From positions 1-64,000 of the forward strand of contig JAJXUG010000019.1 in assembly GCA_021783095.1 (NCBI GenBank): a stretch of 64,000 bases of DNA. Direction: 5' to 3'. Each line of letters begins with the position of its first letter. The first letter of the stretch is position 1. Below are positions 15,001 to 21,524 of the stretch, piece after piece. Position numbers and translations under genes: made by a program. The stretch is from Chloroflexota bacterium. Its GTDB lineage: Bacteria > Chloroflexota > Limnocylindria > Limnocylindrales > CSP1-4. Below the pieces are notes generated by a model that worked only from the letters and a program-made list of their open reading frames with translations, had not been told where the DNA came from and ran no database searches.

Positions 15001-18000
15001 CATCGCTGGCGGTCCAGGCAACGACGAGATCTGGGGCGAGCTGGGCAACGACGTCATCGCGGGCGACGGCTATGTCGACGGCCTGGTCCTCGCGGACTAC
15101 ACGCACAACCTCACGGCAAGCGACGCGCGGCCGGCGTTGCTGCCCGACGGGCCTGACGGAAGCCGGATCGGCGCCTGGCGTGACAGCTCGACCGACACGG
15201 CCACCTCGCTCCACGTCAATCCGTCCGTCGAGGCGACGACAGACGGCGACGACTACATCGAGGGCAACGGCGGCGACGACGTCATCTTTGGCGGCCTGGG
15301 CCAGGACGACATCGTCGGCGACAGCTCCGACCTGTACGGCCTGACGACCCCGGATCTCCGACCCGCCGGGAGCGACAAGATCTTCGGCGGCGCCGGTACC
15401 GCGATCACGCGGAACGACATCGGCGCGGCGGAGATCGACTCGACGGGCCACGCCCTCGACGCCGATGTGATCGCCGGCGACAACGCCGACATCTTCCGGC
15501 TGGTCGGCATCTATGGGACCGACTCGGGCACCTACCTGACGTTCAACTACGACACCTACTCGGCGACTCTGAAAATCATCCCGCGCGCCGTCCAGTTCCT
15601 CGACTACACGCTGGGCGGTCTTGCCCACGACGCAGCGGCAGGTAGTGACCGTGGCGCCGCCGACGAGATCCACGGCGAGGCCGGCGACGACACGATCTAC
15701 GGGATGGTCGGCAATGACGTCCTGTTCGGCGAGGGCCAGGACGACGACATCATCGGCGGCTACGGCGACGACTGGATCTCGGGCGGCACGGGCGACGACG
15801 GGGTCATCGGCGACGACGGCCGGATCATGACGAGCCGCAACTCGACGGAAGGCGAGCCGCTCTACGGCGTGGCAGGGCTCCGGCAGAGCGATCCCGACCA
15901 GAAGACCATCAACGGCGACGTCCTGAATGAGGCCATCTACACGCCCGGCAAGATCCAGACCGCGACGATCAACGTCGCGGGAGTGCTCAAGAAGTTCGTC
16001 AACCTGACGCCGTTCAACGTCGATCCGACCGAGATGGATCCGCTCTTCCGGCCCGACGGCGGCTACGACGACATCATCTTCGGCGGGCTCGGCAACGACA
16101 TGCTGCACGGCGGCTCGGGCGACGACGCGATGTCCGGCGCCGAGGCGCTGGTCGTTTCCTACTCCCAGCTCTACGACGCGGACGGGAATCTGGACGGCAT
16201 CGTCCGGACCGACTACGGCCACCCGGTCAACCCGGGCGACGTCCTGCGCTGGAACTCCGACGACCTCGGCGGCTGGCACAGCGATCGCACGCGGCGCTCG
16301 GGCGAGTTCGCGCTCTACGACGAGTACGACCCGCTCCGCCAGATCCGCCTGAACCCGGACGGCACGGCGAACAAGGACGGCACCGGCCTGCTGTGGTTCC
16401 TGGACTTCGTCCCGACCGAGGGCGTCTACGTGGCGGCCGGAACGACCGACCGCGGCGTCCCGTACCCGGCGGCCAACAGCGACGGCGAGGACGCCATCTT
16501 CGGCGACCTCGGCAACGACTGGCTCGTCGGCGGGACCGGCCGCGACGACCTGTACGGCGGCTACGGCAACGACCTGCTGAACGCCGACGACGACCAGTCG
16601 ACCCACGGCGAGCTGAACGACCAGCCCGACACGCAGCCGTCCTACGAGGACCGCGCGTATGGCGGCGCCGGCCGCGACGTCCTGATCGGCAACACCGGGG
16701 GCGACCGGCTGATCGACTGGGTCGGCGAGTTCAACAGCTACCTCGTCCCGTTCGCCCCGTACGGCCTGGGCACCGTGAGCCGGACGCTCCAGCCGCAGAT
16801 GGCCGAGTTCCTGTACGCCCTGTCCGCGAGCGACGGCGCCGACCCGACGCGGGCCGGGGACGAGGGCTGGACCGACCCGGCCCGCAACGGCGAGCCGTGG
16901 GGCGAGCTCGGCGTCGTCCGCCAGAAGGACCCCGACTGGAAGGCGCAGACCGGCGGCCCGACCGACCCGCAGGCCGGCAACATCCCCGGCGGCAAGCGCG
17001 ACGTCCTGCGCAGCGCGAACTTCAACGACGGGAGCCTCCAGGGCTTCGCGGTCGACTCGGGGAGCTGGGAGGTCAGCTCGGCGTCGCTCAAGGTCAGCGC
17101 CTCGTCGCTCCACGGCGACGCGGCCGCCGTCTTCGACCTGCCCGAGTACCTGCCGGCGTACTTCGAGGTCCAGGCGGCGATCAGCGTGGTCAAGCCGACG
17201 GCCGGCTGGAACGCCAACGGCTTCATCATCTTCGACTACGCAGGCCCCTACGACTTCAAGTTCGCCGGCATCGACTCGTCGATCAACAAGCTCGTCATGG
17301 GTCACCGCGACGCGAGCGGCTGGGTGTACGACCGCCAGACGCCGTTCCTGGCCAAGTGGGGCACCTTCTACAACATGCTGCTGTCGGTCAACGGGGCCAC
17401 AGCCACGCTCATCGTCGACAACCAGGCGGTCTTCTCCTACACGTACGTGCCGCGCCTCGTGGATGGCTTCAGCTACGGCCTGAACTACGGCTTCGTCGGC
17501 TTCGGATCGAACAACTCGCGCGGCACCTTCGACAACCTCAGCGTGAAGACGCTCCCGCCGCAGATCACGTACGACCACAGCGTCGAGTTCGACACGGCCT
17601 CGCCCGACGTCTTCACCGGACCGTCGAGCGGGAGCTGGTCGGTCAGCGATGGCCGGATGCGCGGGAGCGCAGGCTCGAGCGGCGCAGGCTTCGCGCTCGC
17701 CGACGTCGGCCTCGAGAACGGGCTGACCACCAGCTCGTACCTGCGGTTCGACGTCACGGTGAACACGGCGGGCGTCGCGGGCCTCACATTCGACGTCTAC
17801 GCTGCCGACGACCTCAAGTTCGCGGCCCTCGATGTGCCCGGCCAACGGATCGTCGTCGGCCACGTCGATCCTCGGCGCGGCCTCGTCGTGCAGACGGCCT
17901 TCCCGGTCGCCCTGACGGCCGGGCTCGACTACGCGCTCTCGCTCACGCTCAAGGGCGACACGGTCACGGTCTCGCTGGACGACGTGATCGTCGGCACCTT

Positions 18001-20167
18001 CACGTTCAACGCCGCGATCGTCGACGGCGCGTTCGGCCTGTTCACCATGGATGGCGGTGCGTTTGACAGCATCCGCATCCGGACCGACGACGAGTCGTTC
18101 CCGCCGCCGGCGATCCCGACGGTCACGATCGACGACCTGCGGGTCACCGAGGGCAACGGCGGGACGACCACCGCGGAGATCACCGTCAACCTGTCGCCGG
18201 TGGGGACCGGCGTGGTCACGGTCCCGTGGACGACCGTGGACGGGACGGCCACGGCCGGCGCCGACTACATCGCCGCGAGCGGGGTCCTGACCTTCCAGCC
18301 GGGCGAGACCCAGAAGGTCATCAGCATCTCGATCATCGGTGACACCGTGATGGAGCCGGACGAGCGGTTCACGATCCGGCTCGGGACGCCGGTGGGCGCG
18401 GAGGTCGGCCGGGCGATGGCGACGGTCACGATCCGCAATGACGATGTGGCTGTGGCGGCGTCGGTGGGCATCGCCGACGCGAGCGTGACCGAGGGCAACA
18501 GCGGCACGAAGACCGTGACCCTCACGCTGACGCTGTCCGCGCCCGCCTCGACGTCAACGAGCGTCGCCTGGGCGACGGCCGACGGGACGGCGAGGTCCGG
18601 CACGGACTATGTCGCGGCGAACGGCCTCGTGGCGTTCGCGGCGGGCTCGACCTCGGCGACGATCACGATCACCATCCTCGGCGACACGGTGTACGAGGGC
18701 GACGAGACGTTCAGCGTCGTACTCTCGAACGCGGTCGGCCTCACCATCGACAAGGGCACCGCGACGGTCACGATCGTGAACGACGACGCCCCGCCGGCCC
18801 TGCCGGTCGTGTCGCTCGGCGCGACCGACCCGAACGCCGCCGAGGCGGGCGCGGATCCCGGCGTGTTCACGGTCACCCGCTCCGCGAACCTCAGCGGCTC
18901 GCTGGTCGTCAGGCTGACCTGGGGCGGAACGGCGAGCTACGGGACCGACTACACCGCCACCGCCTCGGGCGGGACGCTCTCGGCCGACCGCTCGACCATC
19001 ACCCTGGCCGACGGTGTCGCGACGGCCATCATCACGATCACGCCGGTCGACGACACGTTGGCCGAGGGGACGGAGACCGCGACGCTGGCTCTGTCGACCG
19101 ACGCGGCCTACACGACGACGGCCCCGACGTCCGGCACCGTTTCCATCGTCGACAACGACACGCCGCCGCCGAGCACGCCGACCATCTCCATCGACGACGC
19201 CACGGTGACCGAGGGCGACAAGACGACGACGATCAAGCTCACCGTCACGCTGTCGGCGAAGTCGAGCACCGCGATCACCGTCGCCTGGACGGCCGTCTCC
19301 GGGACCGCGATGGCGGGCACCGACTTCAAGGCCGCGTCCGGCACGATCAAGTTCGCGGCGGGCGCGACGACGGCGACGATCTCGATCTCGATCCTGGGCG
19401 ACCGCATCATCGAACCGACCGAGACGTTCACGGTCGTCCTCTCGAACCCCACCGGCGGCGCGACGCTGGCGAAGGCCATCGCGACGGTCACGATCCTCGA
19501 CAACGACGGCAAGCTCACCGCCGCGGCCGCCGGCTCCGGGTCGACGACCACGCTCAGCGTCTCGGCCGCGGAACCCGTGCTCGCGGCCGCGCTCGACGAC
19601 CTTCGCGCCGCCGGGCTGGACGTCGACGCCCTGGGGCCGATCGAGCTCCGGATCGAGCCCCTGGCGGGTCTGGACCTCGGCGAGGTCGATGGCGGGGCGA
19701 TCGTCCTCGACACGGATGCCGCGGGCTGGGGCTGGTCCACCGGACTGGCTGCGGTCGAGCCTGGCCGGATGGACCTCTACTCGGTCCTCCTCCATGAGGT
19801 CGGCCACCTGCTGGGCTTCCAGCACGGCGCGACGGGCTCCATGCGCGAGGTCATGGAGCCGAGCCTCATTCCGGGGATCCGCGTCGTTCTCCCGCCGCTG
19901 TCGTCGAACCTCGCGATTCGGCCGGCGGCAGGGCACCTGGTCACCCCGCCGGTGGCCGTCAGGCGTGCAGCCTGGGCGACCGCTCCCGCCGCCCGCGTGC
20001 TGCCGTCCCCAAAGCGGGCTCCCTCAGGCTGGCCGGAGGTGCTCACCGTCGGCCTCGGCCTGATGGTCAGCTCCCGGCGCCTGGCTGCAGCGGCGCGTCG
20101 GACCCCGATCCGCGTGACGACGAGCTGGCAGCAGCGGACTGTCGAGGCAGCGCGCAGAGGCACTTGA
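5..20167 (+). CDS. Giant (>6700 aa) repeat-rich surface/secreted protein with beta-strand repeats, RTX-type GGxGxD repeats, Calx-beta domains and C-terminal metzincin-like motif; probably truncated at the window's 5' edge
   Basis: Single ORF; GGxGNDxI nonapeptides (e.g. [28 protein letters not shown]), several Calx-beta-like segments ([16 protein letters not shown]... [23 protein letters not shown]), [11 protein letters not shown] near the C-terminus. Confidence 0.9.
   Translation: [6720 protein letters not shown]
11561..11614 (+). repeat. 54-bp direct repeat copy 1 inside the RTX module region (identical to 12767-12820)
   Basis: ggccgggtcaccggcatcgagtcaacggtcgccaaccgctcgatcaacggcgac in both places. 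Confidence 0.9.
12767..12820 (+). repeat. 54-bp direct repeat copy 2 inside the RTX module region
   Basis: Identical to 11561-11614, offset 1206 bp (402 codons). Confidence 0.9.
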
Positions 20168-20353
20168 TCAGGTACCGCGATGGCGCTGTCGCAGTCGGGG
20201 AGGCCAATCCCGGTACGTCCAAGCCGCGGCTGTGGGGATCCCTCCGCGAAACCGCGCGCGGAACCGGCCAAGGCCGCTGGTTCACGGGAATGCGGTCCCG
20301 AGGCACCGCATGCAGCGGCGCCAACGCGCGGCGACGTCATCGTCGCCTCGTCT

Positions 20354-20530
20354 TCAGCCCGGTTCCTCGCGGCGGACCGTCGTGACCCGATCGATGCTCC
20401 GGTCAAACGATGCGATGATGCCGATCCGGGTTCGCTCCGCACTCGCGACTAGGTAGGCGTCGGCGAGGAGGCGAGTCGCCCGTGCGGTCAGCTCCGGCGG
20501 ATCGCCAGTGAGGTGCCGGATCAGGACACT
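20354..20530 (-). pseudogene. Internally deleted PIN-domain (VapC-like) toxin remnant
   Basis: SVLIRHLTGDPPELTARATRLL (PIN N-terminus-like) joined directly to ADAYLVASAERTRIGIIASFDRSIDRVTTVRREEPG (PIN C-terminus-like); central part missing. Confidence 0.55.
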
Positions 20531-20752
20531 TTCCGCGAGGTTGCGCGCCCAGGCTTCGGAAAGCCCCAGCCCCCGATGTCTCGCATCGAGGGTGTGCCGT
20601 TCCCTGCGACGGGCGTGCGGCAGTAGCACGCATTGCGCTGGCAGCGATCCCGAGCGCGCTGTTGGAGCTGTGGAACGCCGCGCCGTGCGCCGGGGTGGCG
20701 TCGCCGTTTGCCGTGAGGCGCTACGATCACGGCCCAGGATGGAGGCGCGTGC

Positions 20753-21151
20753 ATGACCCGGGTCCTTGTCGTCCAGCGCGACCAGGCGGTCGCAGAGCAG
20801 ATGGCCGCCAGCCTTCGCGGTGCGGGCTACGAGGCCGAGCTCTGCGGTGGGCCGGGACGGGAGCCGTGCCCTGTCATCGCCGACATGCCCTGCCCGCTCG
20901 TCGACCGCGCGGACGTCCTCGTCTACGACTCCTGGGTCGCCGGTGACGCCGTCGGCGGGCACGAGCTCGTCGCCGCGCTCCGCGAGCTCTACGTCGACCT
21001 CCCGGTCGTGCTCACCTCCGTCGACCAGTCGGTCGACTGGGCGGAGCGCGAAGGCCCGCACCGGGTGGTCCCGCTGGGCAGCCGGCCGAACGACACGGAG
21101 CTGATCGAGGCCGTCGAGGTCGCCCTCGGCGACCAGGGCATGGCCGTCTGA
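20753..21151 (+). CDS. Response-regulator receiver-like small protein
   Basis: MTRVLVVQRDQAVAEQMAASLRGAGYEAEL...VLVYDSWVAG...LPVVLTSVD; receiver-like alternation of beta strands and helices, no output domain. Confidence 0.5.
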   Translation: MTRVLVVQRDQAVAEQMAASLRGAGYEAELCGGPGREPCPVIADMPCPLVDRADVLVYDSWVAGDAVGGHELVAALRELYVDLPVVLTSVDQSVDWAEREGPHRVVPLGSRPNDTELIEAVEVALGDQGMAV

Positions 21152-21157
21152 GCTCGA

Positions 21158-21331
21158 TCGTCTCAGGGTCAGGTCCGCGAGCGGCCCGGCCTGGAGCGGC
21201 GTCCGCCCCCAGCCGGTGATGCCGCCGAGGTGGAGGAACCGGTGGAACAGTCCTTTCAGGCCGAGATGCTGGGCCAGCGTAGTCGGCAGCAGCCCGGCAT
21301 CGGCCACCTGTGGCGCATCGGTCCAGACCAC
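21158..21331 (-). pseudogene. Transposase N-terminal fragment (IS1380/DDE-like)
   Basis: APQVADAGLLPTTLAQHLGLKGLFHRFLHLG resembles the N-terminus of IS1380-type transposases; no full-length ORF. Confidence 0.4.
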
Positions 21332-21524
21332 GCTGATCCGGTCGACGGTATGGGAGGATCGCGTCCGGCAGGTGCTCCTTTGTGTGGGTCCGATGGACTG
21401 TGCGCAACGCCATCATTCCCGGCCGGATGGGAATCTGTTCGCCTGTCCCGGATCGTGAAAATGGGAGGTTCGGTAGATCCGGGCTGAATCGGCAGGCGGG
21501 CCTTGACGCAACTCGGTACCATCC

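Noticed and set aside
1127-17863. Very long antisense ORFs (1111, 1736 and 1246 aa) opposite the giant gene
   Set aside because: Arg/Asp/Val-rich low-complexity translations typical of the antisense frame of high-GC coding DNA; no recognisable domain; plus-strand frame has clear RTX and Calx-beta domains.
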